64,000 nt of DNA from the NCBI RefSeq assembly GCF_018394335.1, contig NZ_CP074572.1, forward strand, positions 2,046,001-2,110,000, written 5' to 3'. Numbering within the stretch: position 1 is the first letter of the stretch; every line of letters starts with the position of its first letter. Position numbers and translations under genes: made by a program. The notes beneath the pieces are model-generated. The model was not told the origin of the DNA. It made no database searches and saw nothing but the letters and a program-made list of their open reading frames with translations. This document shows, in pieces, positions 26,109 through 36,900 of this stretch. The DNA is from Shewanella dokdonensis (GTDB lineage Bacteria; Pseudomonadota; Gammaproteobacteria; Enterobacterales; Shewanellaceae).

Positions 26109-28013
26109 ATGATGAATATGGGTTTGAAAAGAACACTAATGATCGCCATTATGTTCTTGGTGGCTATATCCGTTTCTGCAGCAAGCGTTATTGCTTATTT
26201 TCAACAAAAAAGTGCCCTCACGGATGATATTATCAAGCAAAGCCGAGACTATGTTAATGGCCGAGCTGAAGTCATTGAAACAATGATTAACGAGAAAGTG
26301 GATGGTATTAGCAAAATATCCGAAAACTTTCATGACACTGGAATTAACGGCACCACAGCTGAAATAATCGCACTCACTAAATTAATTGCTGCCGCAATGA
26401 ACTCTGGTAGTGCCATTGTGGCATTTGATAACGGTGACGGTTATTGGAACCAGACCGACGATCATTGGCCCGATCATAAATATCAAGGAAATGTGACTGA
26501 ACGGCCTTGGTATAAGGATGCTCTCGCTACCTCTGCTGTCACTATCACTGAACCGTATCTGGGAACTGACGGCGTTTATTGGATTACTATCGTTAAGAAA
26601 ATCAAAGGCGGTGTTGTCTCGGTAGATTTAAAATTATCATTTTTGAATCAATTATTTAAGCCTTCTGATGAAATGCAGGATGCAGTCGTTGTGATTTTAA
26701 ATCAAGACACCACCTTGCTTGCATCATCTTCAACGTTAGTGGAAACAGGAAAAACTGCCACCAGTTACCCTTGGTTTAAAGATGCCGCGCTGAACGTTGT
26801 TAGCAATAATAATGCAATGGTTGAATATCAAGTGAATGGTACTGATAAAATTCTTTTCTCTCAGCGTATCAATGTTGGGGATAAAAAATGGTATGTGGTA
26901 GTCGGCTTAGAAAAAGAAACCGCATTTGCTGCACTAAAAACAGCGCGGCAACATGCAATAATGGTAACCGTTATATCAACCATTATATGTGTTTTAATTG
27001 CATTGGCTGTTATTAATTTTCTATATCGTCCAATTATTTCTCTACGGCAAATGGTCTCTAATTTATCAAGTGGTAATGGAGATTTAACGCAACGTCTTAA
27101 GATTATGGCAAATGATGATATAGGCGAAATTTGCAAAGGAATAAATACATTTATTGCCAATCTTCAAGAAATGATGTGTGAAGTGAAAAACTCCACTGAG
27201 ACATTGCATGCAAATGTTCGGCAATTAAAAAAATTAGCGGATAATAATAGTGGCATGTTGAATAGCCATGTCCAAGAAACTGAGCAGATTGCCACGGCTA
27301 TCGAGGAAATGGACGCAACGGCTAATTCGATGGCGGGTGATGCTGCTAACACTGCTAAGCTGACCGATGATGCCAATCAAACGAGTGCAGAGTCTCAAAC
27401 CATTGTTGCCAAATCTCAGCAGGCGGTCAAAGCACTCATCGCCGATGTTGAACAGGCGTCTCAATATGTGCAGGAAATGAATACACATACGACAGAGATC
27501 AGCACTGTACTCAACGTTATCGGCAAGATAGCCGAGCAAACTAACTTGCTGGCATTAAACGCTGCCATTGAGGCGGCGAGAGCCGGGGAACAGGGGCGTG
27601 GTTTTGCCGTGGTTGCCGATGAAGTAAGGGAACTGGCCAATAGGACTAAAGAAAGTACGGCCGAAATCGAACAGGCAATCGAAAATCTGTTGTCGGGAAG
27701 CCTGCAAGTCGTTAATTCGATGGAAGAGACAAAAAAACGCTGCCAGGAAACCGCTGTAGAGTCAGATGCAGTAGCTAACAGCTTGGATTCATTGACTGTT
27801 TTTATAAATAATATCAATGATCTGAGTAGCCAAATCGCCACAGCAGCTGAAGAGCAGAGCTGTGTTACTAAAGAAGTCAGTCACAACATGAATACCATCA
27901 GCGGTATTGTGTCTGAACTTGAAACTGTGGGGTTGGAATCCTCAGCCAATGCCGCCGATATTGAAAAAGTAAACGGCCAACTTGTGACCATCGTAAATAG
28001 ATTCAAGCTGTAG
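26109..28013 (+). CDS. Methyl-accepting chemotaxis protein with dCache-type sensor
   Basis: A 634-aa chemoreceptor. I chose ATG 26109 because GAGG lies eight bases upstream. Order: first membrane helix (about residues 8-30), a periplasmic sensor of about 230 aa of the dCache_1 kind ([36 protein letters not shown]), second helix near 285-305, HAMP, then the cytoplasmic signalling domain with the highly conserved tip [20 protein letters not shown]. dCache domains often bind amino acids or other small ligands. No che genes are nearby, so it feeds a signalling complex encoded elsewhere. Confidence 0.95.
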   Translation: MMNMGLKRTLMIAIMFLVAISVSAASVIAYFQQKSALTDDIIKQSRDYVNGRAEVIETMINEKVDGISKISENFHDTGINGTTAEIIALTKLIAAAMNSGSAIVAFDNGDGYWNQTDDHWPDHKYQGNVTERPWYKDALATSAVTITEPYLGTDGVYWITIVKKIKGGVVSVDLKLSFLNQLFKPSDEMQDAVVVILNQDTTLLASSSTLVETGKTATSYPWFKDAALNVVSNNNAMVEYQVNGTDKILFSQRINVGDKKWYVVVGLEKETAFAALKTARQHAIMVTVISTIICVLIALAVINFLYRPIISLRQMVSNLSSGNGDLTQRLKIMANDDIGEICKGINTFIANLQEMMCEVKNSTETLHANVRQLKKLADNNSGMLNSHVQETEQIATAIEEMDATANSMAGDAANTAKLTDDANQTSAESQTIVAKSQQAVKALIADVEQASQYVQEMNTHTTEISTVLNVIGKIAEQTNLLALNAAIEAARAGEQGRGFAVVADEVRELANRTKESTAEIEQAIENLLSGSLQVVNSMEETKKRCQETAVESDAVANSLDSLTVFINNINDLSSQIATAAEEQSCVTKEVSHNMNTISGIVSELETVGLESSANAADIEKVNGQLVTIVNRFKL

Positions 28014-28070
28014 CGCGGCAAGAGTGATCGGTTTTAAGCTGGGCCCTCACCAAATAATGCATATCTCAGG

Positions 28071-28107
28071 TAAAACCTAGCCAGCGTTCGTCGCCGGCTA
28101 GGTCTTA
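28071..28107. terminator. Hairpin between the chemoreceptor gene and ntrC
   Basis: ACCTAGCC (28075-28082) pairs with GGCTAGGT (28096-28103) around a 13-base loop. On the minus strand it is followed by TTTTA and on the plus strand by CTTATTA, so it could end both convergent transcripts; the U-tracts are modest. Confidence 0.6.
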
Positions 28108-28110
28108 TTA

Positions 28111-29514
28111 TCAGTCCATCGATAGTTCTTTAAGTTTACGGGTAAGCGTGTTCCGTCCCCAACCCAAGCGTTTCGCGGCTTCCTGTTTATGGCCCTGTGT
28201 ATGTTCCAAGGCGGTTTCCAACAAGATACGCTCAAACGCGGGTTGGATTTCTGTCAGCAGATCGTTTTCTCCCTGAGATAGACGCTGATCCAGCCACAGA
28301 CGTAAGGCACTTTGCCAGTCCAGCGAATTACCATTGCCGCTGGCTTGCGCGATCGGTTCTTTGAACAGTTCATGTGGCAGGTCTTGTGGCAGGATCTCTT
28401 GCCCTGACGCCATTACTGTCAGCCAACGACAGGTGTTTTCCAATTGTCTGACGTTTCCTGGCCACGGCAACTGCTGTAATTTTGCGGCAGTTTCCTTGGT
28501 GAGGATTTTCGCTTCTACCCCAATCTCTTTAGCTGCTTGGGCCAAAAAATGCCGAGCTAATTGTGGAATGTCTTCCCGCCGCTGTGACAACGGTGGCAGA
28601 TGAATACGAATAACATTAAGGCGGTGGAACAGGTCTTCGCGGAACTGCCCTTTTTGCACCAAAGACTCTAAATCCTGGTGGGTCGCCGCGATGATACGCA
28701 CGTCCACCCGCACCGGGGAATGTCCGCCGATGCGATAAAACTGGCCGTCTGCCAGCACTCGCAGCAATCGCGTCTGTACATCTAAAGGCATATCCCCAAT
28801 TTCATCAAGAAACAGCGTGCCACCGTTCGCCTGTTCGAAGCGTCCCTGACGCACGTTGGCGGCACCTGTGAAGGCTCCTTTTTCGTGACCAAAGAGTTCC
28901 GATTCGATGAGTTCTTTGGGGATGGCCGCCATGTTTAGTGCAATAAAGGATTGGTCGCGGCGAGGACTGTGTTTGTGCAGTGCTCCGGCCACCAGTTCTT
29001 TCCCTGTTCCGGATTGGCCGTTGATCAGTACGCTAATTGAAGAACGTGACAGACGGCCAATGGCACGAAACACTTCCTGCATGGCCGGGGCTTCGCCGAT
29101 AATTTCTGGGGTGTTGAGCTGAGACTCCACGGGGGCTGGCGAATGTTCGGTGGCGTGGGTGATAGCGCGCTCAACCAGGGTAATGGCTTCATCAATATCA
29201 AAGGGTTTAGGCAGATACTCAAATGCTCCCGCTTGATAAGCGCTGACGGCACTATCCAGATCCGAATGGGCTGTCATGATGATGACCGGAATATGCGGAT
29301 AATGGACATTGATACGTTCCAACAATGTCAGCCCATCCGTGCCTGGCATCCGAATGTCAGACACTATGACTCGCGGTTGGGAAATCTGCAGTGCATCCCA
29401 CAAAGACTCGGCGGCGGCGAAGCTAGCGCAGCTAATTTTGGCACCGCGTAGCGCTCGCTCTAGTACCCAGCGGATCGAGCTGTCGTCATCGAGGATCCAT
29501 ACTTGTTCACTCAT
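28111..29514 (-). CDS. glnG: NtrC (GlnG), sigma-54 nitrogen regulator
   Basis: A 467-aa bacterial enhancer-binding protein. Receiver domain with [18 protein letters not shown] and phospho-Asp in [13 protein letters not shown]+ domain with Walker A GQSGTGKE, the sigma-54 contact loop GAFTGA and Walker [14 protein letters not shown]-terminal Fis-type HTH ([18 protein letters not shown]). All motifs are intact. It lies 22 bases downstream of ntrB in one operon. Its expected target, glnA, is about 6 kb away in this window with two NtrC sites upstream. Confidence 0.96.
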   Translation of the reverse strand: MSEQVWILDDDSSIRWVLERALRGAKISCASFAAAESLWDALQISQPRVIVSDIRMPGTDGLTLLERINVHYPHIPVIIMTAHSDLDSAVSAYQAGAFEYLPKPFDIDEAITLVERAITHATEHSPAPVESQLNTPEIIGEAPAMQEVFRAIGRLSRSSISVLINGQSGTGKELVAGALHKHSPRRDQSFIALNMAAIPKELIESELFGHEKGAFTGAANVRQGRFEQANGGTLFLDEIGDMPLDVQTRLLRVLADGQFYRIGGHSPVRVDVRIIAATHQDLESLVQKGQFREDLFHRLNVIRIHLPPLSQRREDIPQLARHFLAQAAKEIGVEAKILTKETAAKLQQLPWPGNVRQLENTCRWLTVMASGQEILPQDLPHELFKEPIAQASGNGNSLDWQSALRLWLDQRLSQGENDLLTEIQPAFERILLETALEHTQGHKQEAAKRLGWGRNTLTRKLKELSMD

Positions 29515-29536
29515 ATTGTTCCCTCTTCTGCAGACC

Positions 29537-30604
29537 TTATAAGTTGTCCTGATCCAGATTGATAGGTAGGGTCAGGCTAAATTCTGTGTGGCCAGGGGCC
29601 GAATTACAGTCGATACGGCCACCATGTAAACGAGCAATGTTGTGGGCGATAGAGAGCCCCAAACCGTTGCCATCTTTACGACCGGTTACCATTGGATAAA
29701 ACAAAGTATCGACTAATTCAGGCGCAATACCTGGGCCGTTATCGATGATCGACAGGATCAACGCTAACTTGTGACGTTGTGTGCCAATTGTGACCTGATG
29801 TGCGGTACGGGTACGGATCATGATGTCTCCGACCTTTTGCTGTTCCAGCGCCTGAATGGCATTTTGCACAATGTTCAAAATAGCTTGCTGTAGTTGGTCT
29901 TCATCCATCGGCAAGTCGGGGATGGAAGGGTCATAATCCTGCCGCAACCGGATATTCGGCGGTAAGGTGACACTCACCAGATTCAATACCTTCTGAATGA
30001 CCATGTGAATATTCAGTACCTTGTGTAGCGAAGGTTTTTGCGGCCCAAGCAGGCGATCAACCAAACTGCGGAGCCGGTCTGCCTGCTCAATAATCAGTGT
30101 GGTGAACTCACGCAGATGTTCATCGCTAAGTTCTCTGGACAGCAGTTGTGCTGCGCCGCGCAGTCCCCCCAGCGGATTTTTGATCTCGTGGGCCAGATTA
30201 CGCACCAGAAACTGTGCCGCCTGTTGTTGGGCATCCAGCGTCAGTTGTTGGTGAATACGCCGCTGTTGATCCACTTGCCGTAATTCCAGCACACTGTGCG
30301 GTGGCTGTTCGGCATCGTGTTCTATGGGCACCAGTGTTAAGTCAACCGTGTGGTGTTGCCCATCAAGGGTGACCAATTGTGTGGTATTGACGGTGAGTCC
30401 CTGTTGGCCGGTGATGGCGCTTTTAAGCACTTTGGCATCAATGACCAGCATATGCAGGTTGTCGGTCAACGGCTGTTCTTTCAGCTTATGGCTGGAAACT
30501 CCCAGCAGTTGCTCTGCTGCTGCATTGGCGTACGCCGGACGCAACTCGCCGTCGATAACCAATACCGCAGTCACCAGATGATTGAGCAGTAAATTCGTGT
30601 CCAT
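29537..30604 (-). CDS. glnL: NtrB (GlnL), nitrogen-sensing histidine kinase/phosphatase
   Basis: A cytoplasmic kinase of 355 aa that phosphorylates or dephosphorylates NtrC according to PII status. PAS domain at about 8-110 (LLNHLVTAVLVIDGELRPAYAN), H-box LAHEIKNPLGGLRGAAQ, N-box LNIVQNAIQALEQ, then DNGPGIAPE and GRKDGNGLGL. The start MDTNLL at 30604 has GGA about nine bases upstream; the ATG two codons earlier (30610) is also possible, while a longer frame to 30691 has no support. First gene of ntrB-ntrC. Confidence 0.95.
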   Translation of the reverse strand: MDTNLLLNHLVTAVLVIDGELRPAYANAAAEQLLGVSSHKLKEQPLTDNLHMLVIDAKVLKSAITGQQGLTVNTTQLVTLDGQHHTVDLTLVPIEHDAEQPPHSVLELRQVDQQRRIHQQLTLDAQQQAAQFLVRNLAHEIKNPLGGLRGAAQLLSRELSDEHLREFTTLIIEQADRLRSLVDRLLGPQKPSLHKVLNIHMVIQKVLNLVSVTLPPNIRLRQDYDPSIPDLPMDEDQLQQAILNIVQNAIQALEQQKVGDIMIRTRTAHQVTIGTQRHKLALILSIIDNGPGIAPELVDTLFYPMVTGRKDGNGLGLSIAHNIARLHGGRIDCNSAPGHTEFSLTLPINLDQDNL

Positions 30605-30720
30605 CGGCATATTTCCAGATCGTTTGCACCATAATAGTGCGCCATTCTGGTGCGAGCTGCAAGACGGTACCGGTTCCGTAAAAAGACGCAATAATGTATA
30701 TAACTATATGAATTAAATAG

Positions 30721-31274
30721 TTATCCATTGCCTCTTTTAACACTCGGTGCCGGAATTGCAGGTTTGATTAGCCCAGCTTGGTGCAGAAAAATGGTAATTT
30801 CTGAGCTGGATGCAAGGACTTTGCCGTTTTGCTGTACGACCTTAAGTTGCAGCTGGTGTTCGCCGCGGTCAATATCCTTCAGGGAGAACAAGGCTGAGGC
30901 TTGGGCGTCAGTGGTGGCGACGCCATCAATATACAGCTGCAGATAATGGCCGGACGCCAGTTGTGGTTGAACTTCCCCGTCACCGTGAAGTCTCCGGCAT
31001 TGTCGCGGATGGTTTCTTCATGGTGCGGCGACACAATGCTGACCTGGTACCGTGTTTTTTGCTCGGTGGTTTCTTCGCTGTCATTGGCAACCGAAATGGG
31101 CTTAACCGGCGGCATACTGACTTGATTACTGGTATTTTCACGCAACTGCACCTGCTGTGCATCTGCATGTGGCTGATCGCTGTAATGGATGTTGCCATCC
31201 TTATCTACCCATTTATAGACGGTTGCTTGAGCGGCAACTGACCACAGGCAAAGGATTACCAGCCAAGTGCGCAT
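30721..31274 (-). CDS. DUF4124-domain exported protein (frameshifted)
   Basis: An exported protein of about 184 aa with signal peptide MRTWLVILCLWSVAAQA and an N-terminal DUF4124 domain (TVYKWVDKDGNIHYSDQPH). After a linker comes an immunoglobulin-like domain. The frame breaks at the C4 run 30975-30978; adding one base turns GDFTVTG into a continuing EVQPQLASGHYLQLYIDGV strand set that ends GLIKPAIPAPSVKRGNG at 30721. Role unknown; DUF4124 proteins are common in the gammaproteobacterial periplasm and often sit near glnA/ntrBC in Shewanella-like genomes (from memory, not checked). Confidence 0.82.
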
Positions 31275-31364
31275 GAGCCATTCCTGTCGTTGGTTATTAT
31301 TTTGTTAAGACTAGCTTGTAAAAAGCGCCTTGCCCAGCGAAATCCAGCGCTTCAATAACAAGAT

Positions 31365-33305
31365 TTATTGGCGGCTAGCGGCTAGCTGGAATGGCCGTTG
31401 CCAATGCAGCCAGGAATATAATTGGGCAATATCTTGCAGCAGCCACAAATGTACCTCATCACTGGCAATTGCGGTTTCAGGCAACACCGACCACTGCGGT
31501 TGCAGACGTCGACGGAACAATGGTGACCAGGCTGCCAACTGCTGACTCAATGGCTGTAATTGGGGTTGCTGGCCTTGTCGCGCTAATACCACCAGCGTGC
31601 AATGTAAGGTCAGCCCCAGCCATAGGAAACTCTGCCAGTCTTGCAGCTCTCTGGCGGAGGTGTTGGGTTCTAATTTCATATAGCTGATCTCCATGCTCAA
31701 TTGGCGTAGTGCCGCATGAGCCTGCCAGCGTAAGGCGATGTCTGGTGCGCCATCGGCAATGGTCTGTAGCCATTGTTGTTCCAGTTCCACAAAATGGCAG
31801 ACATAGTTATCCAACCAGCGACGGGTCCAACTGGGAATAAACAGGTACATGGCTAAAACCGACAATACCACGCCTGTCAGCGTATCTAGCGCGCGATAAA
31901 ATGCAATATAAGGTTCGGCGGGCAGTAATAGTGTAATGGCAAATACCATCATGACTGTCAGCCAGAATACATGGATCTCGTAACGGGCTTTATAGTAAGT
32001 GGCAAATGCTAAAAATAGTGTCAGGCAGGTGGCGGGCAACAACCAGGCGCCTGTGCCGCAATACCACACGAGCCCCAATGCCAGCAATGAACCCAGCAGT
32101 GTGCCATAAAAGCGGCCCCAGATACGTAACTGCAACTGTCCAAGTGGCGCAGCCATCAAAAGAATAAAAGCGGTCAATGTGACCCAATACCCTTGCTGGA
32201 ATGGCAGCAGTTCAACGACTAATTGACAGCAGAATAAAGTGAACAGAATGCGTAAGCCGTGGTGCCATTCCCGCGACCCCTTATGCAGCGCTTTGCGCCA
32301 CTGGGTTTTTATGCTGTCAGCATCGGAAGGCCAGATAAGTTTCAGAATTGTGCGCCAATTGGCAGGTAGCGGAGCGTCAGGCTGTAATGCCTGTTGGATC
32401 TGTTGCTCAACCGCCGCCAGTGTAGGATGTTGTCCATTTTCCAGCGGCAGTGTTGGTAGCTGCGCTTCTCGATGTAGAAAACGGTCAAAGTTAGCTGCAA
32501 ATTCAAGCAGATAATGCTGCAATGCCTCTGCGTTGTTGACACTGGTTTCATGCTGACGGATACGGCCAACTTCTTCCATGGCCTCGATTAGTTGCAGTTG
32601 TGAGCGTAACCCTCCGGCAATACGCTTTACGGCACTATTGTCGGGCATTTCCTGTAACCAGTGAGCCAATACGGCAATCGCATCATCCAATTGCTCACGC
32701 AATGCCAATCGTTTCCCAACGTTAGCGGCATCAGAGTAGCCCAGAATGGCACACCAACTGATAAACTGCTGGGTAACTTTGGCGAGCAGTTGCTCGCCTT
32801 GGCGAATAGACAACCACGGGCCAGCTATTACGGCGCTTAGCATGGCGCTCCAGCTACCAAACGCGGTGGACAGTAGCACCATCAGCCAAGGGGTATCGGT
32901 TTCCAGCAGATGCATGGCACAGATTAATGAAAAACCCGCATTGTACGTTAGTAGCTGAATATACTTACGTTGGTTGGAGCATAAGCCATACAACAGGCCA
33001 ATGAGCATCAGCACGGCAATCCCCAGCAACGGCTGGATGAGACTCAGCAGCGCCAGCCCCGCCCCGATACAACATAACACCGCCGATAAACTCAGCAACG
33101 TCAGACGCTTGGGATAGGCAATATTACGGCCTTGCACTCCTACCAGCCAGGCGCAAATCAAGGCGTTGACACCACTCGCGGTATCACCAACGGCTGAAAA
33201 CAACAATAGCCCCGCCATCATTGGCAGGCCAATGCGCAGTCCTTCTGGAAGATCAGATCTATCCGGTAACCAGTGCAGCACCAGCGTTATTATTTTGGAA
33301 AACAT
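31365..33305 (-). CDS. YccS/YhfK-type FUSC family inner membrane protein
   Basis: A 646-aa membrane protein with two groups of hydrophobic helices separated by a soluble section of about 180 residues. The second group begins HHGLRILFTLFCCQLVVELL followed by PFQQGYWVTLTAFILLMAAP, the FUSC (fusaric acid resistance) pattern; the first group begins LPEGLRIGLPMMAGLLLFSA. It is close to E. coli YccS/YhfK in layout. The family is linked to efflux of aromatic acids, but no substrate is established for YccS. No membrane-fusion partner is adjacent. Confidence 0.85.
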   Translation of the reverse strand: MFSKIITLVLHWLPDRSDLPEGLRIGLPMMAGLLLFSAVGDTASGVNALICAWLVGVQGRNIAYPKRLTLLSLSAVLCCIGAGLALLSLIQPLLGIAVLMLIGLLYGLCSNQRKYIQLLTYNAGFSLICAMHLLETDTPWLMVLLSTAFGSWSAMLSAVIAGPWLSIRQGEQLLAKVTQQFISWCAILGYSDAANVGKRLALREQLDDAIAVLAHWLQEMPDNSAVKRIAGGLRSQLQLIEAMEEVGRIRQHETSVNNAEALQHYLLEFAANFDRFLHREAQLPTLPLENGQHPTLAAVEQQIQQALQPDAPLPANWRTILKLIWPSDADSIKTQWRKALHKGSREWHHGLRILFTLFCCQLVVELLPFQQGYWVTLTAFILLMAAPLGQLQLRIWGRFYGTLLGSLLALGLVWYCGTGAWLLPATCLTLFLAFATYYKARYEIHVFWLTVMMVFAITLLLPAEPYIAFYRALDTLTGVVLSVLAMYLFIPSWTRRWLDNYVCHFVELEQQWLQTIADGAPDIALRWQAHAALRQLSMEISYMKLEPNTSARELQDWQSFLWLGLTLHCTLVVLARQGQQPQLQPLSQQLAAWSPLFRRRLQPQWSVLPETAIASDEVHLWLLQDIAQLYSWLHWQRPFQLAASRQ

Positions 33306-33398
33306 GGGATCAAATGTGGGGATGAATTAACTACTGCTTATTTTAATCCATTCCCCACGGTTATTTCAGTGGCTACCCACAGATATTTTTCTGAATTT

Positions 33399-34153
33399 TC
33401 AGATAAACATGCCCCCGATGCTTCAATGCGCTGGGCGGTGATCCAATGAGCCTCTTCTGATAGCAGTAGCGCCACTGCATTGCCAATATCTTCTGGCAAG
33501 CCAACTCGTCCCAGTGCGGTTTGTGCTGCGATGTAGCGATTCATCTCTGGATTATCGCGTACCACACCACCACTGAAATCGGTTTCGATAGCACCGGGGG
33601 CGAGCACGTTGACACGTATCTGGCGTGGCCCGAGCTCTTTTGCCCAGTAGCGAGTGAGCACTTCTATGGCACCTTTCATCGCCGCATACGCACCTGAACC
33701 ATTAATGGCAAAGCGTGCCAGACCACTGGAGATGTTCAGTACTGAGCCGCCATCACTGAGCAACGGCAGTAATGCCTGTGTCAGAAACATCGGGCCTTTG
33801 AGGTGGATGCGGTATAGCTCATCAAATTGCGTCTCAGTGGTTTCCGCTAACAGTTGGTGCAGGCCCGTGCCAGCGTTATTGACCAGATGGTTCAAGGATG
33901 CTCCCTGCCACTGCTGTTGTAATAGCTTGGCTACGGTATGGGTAAAGTCGGCAAAGCGACTGCTGTCTGCCACATCTAATTGCAGTATTTCAGCCTTACG
34001 GCCAAGTTTGAACACCTGTTGTTGGACGTCCGTTGCCGCGCTGGCGTTATGTTGGTAGGTGAGAATAAGGTCGTGTCCGCGAGCAGCAAGTGCTAAAGCC
34101 ATTTGTCTTCCAAGGCCGCGGCTGGCACCGGTGATCAGGGTTATCTGTTGCAT
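33399..34153 (-). CDS. Short-chain dehydrogenase/reductase (C terminus frameshifted)
   Basis: A cytoplasmic SDR of about 251 aa. NAD(P)-binding TGASRGLG at residues 8-15, NNAGTG, catalytic Ser in NISSGLA and Tyr/Lys in YAAMK. The family end should read ASGGMFI and stop. Here the C5 run 33412-33416 (G5 on the coding strand) appears one base short, which replaces the end by an unrelated tail running to 33338; with the base restored the stop is at 33399. The arginine after TGASRG hints at NADPH. It is divergent from a LysR gene that probably controls it. Substrate unknown. Confidence 0.85.
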
Positions 34154-34264
34154 GGGTTGTCTCCAATATCACATGAGTTGATGTCGAGATCAGCATATTG
34201 ATTTGCATTTAGTGGATAAACATCCTTATAAAGGATAGATATGTGCCAATTTAGGGATAATTAA

Positions 34265-35179
34265 ATGCAGGATAGATTGGAGGCGATCCGTATTTTCTTG
34301 CGAGTAGCAGAGTTAGGCAGTTTTACCCGCGCCAGCGATAGTCTGGGAATTTCGCGCACCCAAGTGTCTAAAACGGTGCAACAGCTGGAACAGCAATGGC
34401 AAGTTCGTTTGTTACAGCGGACGACCCGCACAGTACGGTTAACGGTGGACGGTGAACAGTGTCTGCAACGCTGTCAGGCGCTTCTGGCCGAATATAGCGA
34501 ACTGGAAGAGCAGTTTCTGCGGCGGGAGCAGGTGCTCAGTGGGCGTATCCGTCTTGATATGTCACAAGGCTTTGCTCGACAGTTGTTGTTTCCGGCATTG
34601 CAGACATTTATGGCACAGCATCCACAGCTGATATTGGAGATCAGCAGTACCGATCGCAAAGTGGATATTGTGGCTGAAGGGTTTGATGCGGTGCTACGGG
34701 TCGGCAAACTGGAGCAGGAAGGCGTAGTGGCGAAAAAACTGGGGTATCTGCAACAGGTGAGTGTGGCTTCAATGGTATATTTACAACGCTATGGTATGCC
34801 GCAAACACTCAAGGATTTGGCACAACATCAATGGGTTCAATATGTCACGGCTTTCGGTAATGTCGGCGGCTTTGAATATATTGATGGAAAAACATCACAA
34901 ATATTGGCAATGCCGACCAGAGTGTTTGTCAATAACAGTGCCGCTTATGTTGCAGCTTGTCGTGGTCATCTCGGCATTATCCAGTCACCAATAATGGGCC
35001 TGAATCCATATCTCAAAACCGGCGAGTTACAGCAGATCCTGCCGGATATTCTGGTGCCCAGTATGCCGGTGTATTTGTTGTATCCCCATCGTCGTCACAT
35101 GTCACAGCGGTTACGTTTACTCAGTGATTGGCTAACACAGCTGTTTGCTGCTGGCGAGGGCACAGTGTTAAGTTGTTGA
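34265..35179 (+). CDS. LysR-family regulator divergent from the SDR gene
   Basis: A 304-aa LysR regulator of the CrgA/AaeR-like subgroup. HTH at residues about 5-64 (IRIFLRVAELGSFTRASDSL, ISRTQVSKTVQQLEQQW), then the effector domain (LSGRIRLDMSQGFARQLL, DAVLRVGKL, CRGHLGIIQSP). It starts 111 bases from the SDR start on the other strand, the usual layout for a LysR protein and its single target. Ligand unknown. A strong hairpin terminator follows. Confidence 0.92.
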   Translation: MQDRLEAIRIFLRVAELGSFTRASDSLGISRTQVSKTVQQLEQQWQVRLLQRTTRTVRLTVDGEQCLQRCQALLAEYSELEEQFLRREQVLSGRIRLDMSQGFARQLLFPALQTFMAQHPQLILEISSTDRKVDIVAEGFDAVLRVGKLEQEGVVAKKLGYLQQVSVASMVYLQRYGMPQTLKDLAQHQWVQYVTAFGNVGGFEYIDGKTSQILAMPTRVFVNNSAAYVAACRGHLGIIQSPIMGLNPYLKTGELQQILPDILVPSMPVYLLYPHRRHMSQRLRLLSDWLTQLFAAGEGTVLSC

Positions 35180-35204
35180 AGATATTGGTGGCCTAAAAAT
35201 AAGT

Positions 35205-35232
35205 GCCCCGGGATAAACCCGGGGCTTTATTG
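35205..35232. terminator. Bidirectional terminator between the LysR gene and glnA
   Basis: GCCCCGGG, loop ATAAA and CCCGGGGC form a very GC-rich perfect 8-bp stem. It is followed by TTTATTGTT on the plus strand and preceded by AAAATAAG on the other side, so it can stop both the LysR and the glnA transcripts. Confidence 0.85.
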
Positions 35233-35278
35233 TTATACTCCGATGGCTTGACTCATCGGGTTGATTGCAGGGCAATCC

Positions 35279-36691
35279 TTACAGGCTGTAGTACAGCTCA
35301 AATTCTACTGGATGAGTAGTACGGTTAACTTTCTCTGATTCAGCAGTCTTCAGGGCGATGTAAGAATCGATGAAGTCATCAGAGAACACCCCACCCTTGG
35401 TGAGGAAGTCGCGGTCGGCATCCAATGCTTCCAGGGCAATATCCAGTGACTCAGCTACTGTTGGGATTGCCAGCGCTTCTTCGGCAGGCAGATCGTACAG
35501 GTCTTTGTCCATAGCATCGCCAGGGTGGATCTTATTCTGGATACCGTCCAGGCCCGCCATCATCAGCGCGGCAAAGGCCAAGTATGGGTTTGCTGCTGGA
35601 TCAGGGAAGCGAGTTTCGATACGACGTGCTTTTGGTGATGGCACCACTGGAATACGGATAGACGCACTGCGGTTACGGGCAGAATAAGCCAGCATTACTG
35701 GTGCTTCAAAGTGTGGAACCAGACGCTTGTATGAGTTAGTGCTTGGGTTGGTGAAAGCATTCAGTGCACGAGCGTGCTTGATGATGCCACCAATATAGTA
35801 CAGACACAGTTCAGACAGACCGCCGTATTTATCACCAGAAAACAGGTTAACCCCATCTTTTGCCAGTGACTGATGCACGTGCATACCGCTGCCGTTATCG
35901 CCCATGATAGGTTTTGGCATAAAGGTGGCGGTTTTGCCGTAGGCGTGCGCCATGTTGTGCACAACATATTTCAGGGTCAGGATTTCGTCAGCTTTGGCTG
36001 TCAGAGTGTTAAAGCGAGTCGCAATTTCATTCTGCCCAGCAGTGGCCACTTCGTGGTGATGAGCTTCAACTTTCAGCCCCATTTCTTCCAGCACCAGACA
36101 GGTGGCACTACGCCAGTCTTGTGATGAATCGACAGGAGGTACTGGAAAGTAACCACCTTTCACCATTGGACGGTGGCCAGTGTTGCCTTCTTCATATTCG
36201 TTAGCAGAACTCCAAGCCGCTTCTTTAGCACCGATTTTGTAGAAGTTGCCAGACATGTCTGAACCGAAACGCACATCGTCAAATACGAAAAATTCTGGTT
36301 CTGGGCCAATCAGTACAGTGTCGGCAATGCCAGTTGCTTTCAGATATTCTTCTGCTTTCTTGGCAATAGAACGTGGGTCGCGGTTGTAGCCCTGCATAGT
36401 TGCAGGTTCAAGCACGTCACAACGGATGATAGCGGTGGTTTCTTCAGTGAAAGGATCCAGTACAAAGGTAGACGCGTCAGGCATCAGCACCATGTCAGAT
36501 TCATTAATGCCTTTCCAGCCAGCAATAGAAGAACCGTCAAACATTTTACCGTCTTCGAAGAAATCCGCATCTACCTGATGAGAAGGTACTGATACGTGCT
36601 GTTCTTTACCTTTGGTATCAACAAAACGCAAATCGACAAACTTTACTTCCAACTCTTCGAGTTGTTTTAAAACGGACTCAACTGATGACAT
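35279..36691 (-). CDS. glnA: GlnA, type I glutamine synthetase
   Basis: A 470-aa ammonia-assimilating enzyme forming a dodecamer. The start [20 protein letters not shown] at 36691 has GGAGG seven bases upstream. Visible motifs: [11 protein letters not shown] (latch), [10 protein letters not shown], the ATP-site [14 protein letters not shown], and the adenylylation-site loop near YDLPAEEA (Tyr about 398). Length is normal. Upstream there is a sigma-54 promoter and two NtrC sites, so expression is nitrogen-controlled through ntrB-ntrC. Confidence 0.98.
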   Translation of the reverse strand: MSSVESVLKQLEELEVKFVDLRFVDTKGKEQHVSVPSHQVDADFFEDGKMFDGSSIAGWKGINESDMVLMPDASTFVLDPFTEETTAIIRCDVLEPATMQGYNRDPRSIAKKAEEYLKATGIADTVLIGPEPEFFVFDDVRFGSDMSGNFYKIGAKEAAWSSANEYEEGNTGHRPMVKGGYFPVPPVDSSQDWRSATCLVLEEMGLKVEAHHHEVATAGQNEIATRFNTLTAKADEILTLKYVVHNMAHAYGKTATFMPKPIMGDNGSGMHVHQSLAKDGVNLFSGDKYGGLSELCLYYIGGIIKHARALNAFTNPSTNSYKRLVPHFEAPVMLAYSARNRSASIRIPVVPSPKARRIETRFPDPAANPYLAFAALMMAGLDGIQNKIHPGDAMDKDLYDLPAEEALAIPTVAESLDIALEALDADRDFLTKGGVFSDDFIDSYIALKTAESEKVNRTTHPVEFELYYSL

Positions 36692-36782
36692 TCTAAAGCC
36701 TCCGGATAGGGTATGGTTTATGCCCTTTGTCAACTTTGTGTAAGCTCTGCGCTAGGCGCTGCCTGTAATTAGGGCTTCTATA

Positions 36783-36798
36783 AGCCAGAGCTGTGCCA
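36783..36798 (-). promoter_or_regulatory. Sigma-54 promoter of glnA
   Basis: On the minus strand TGGCAC-AGCTC-TGGCT stands about 90 bases before the glnA ATG. It has the -24 element TGGCAC exactly and the right 5-base spacer to a -12-like GC element; the T/G change in the -12 box is comparable to the imperfect -12 of E. coli glnAp2. Confidence 0.75.
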
Positions 36799-36860
36799 GA
36801 TTTTTAACACGCTGAAATCAAAGGGTATGTTTGAATATGGCGCAAATAAAGTAGTTAATA

Positions 36861-36879
36861 TTGCACGCTATTGGTGCAA
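36861..36879. promoter_or_regulatory. NtrC enhancer site 1 upstream of glnA
   Basis: TTGCACGCTATTGGTGCAA matches the NtrC consensus TGCAC-N5-GGTGCA almost perfectly. It is centred about 75 bases upstream of the -24 element, the classic position for an NtrC enhancer. Confidence 0.82.
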
Positions 36880-36881
36880 TG

Positions 36882-36900
36882 TTGCTATTTTATGGTGCAA
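36882..36900. promoter_or_regulatory. NtrC enhancer site 2 upstream of glnA
   Basis: TTGCTATTTTATGGTGCAA keeps the right half-site exactly and TTGC of the left. Its centre is 21 bases from site 1, two helical turns, so both dimers would bind on the same DNA face and can form the oligomer needed for activation. Confidence 0.65.

Noticed and set aside
33338..33398. Unusual C-terminal tail of the SDR
   Set aside because: The tail follows a short G run; with one more G the protein ends in the family-typical ASGGMFI.
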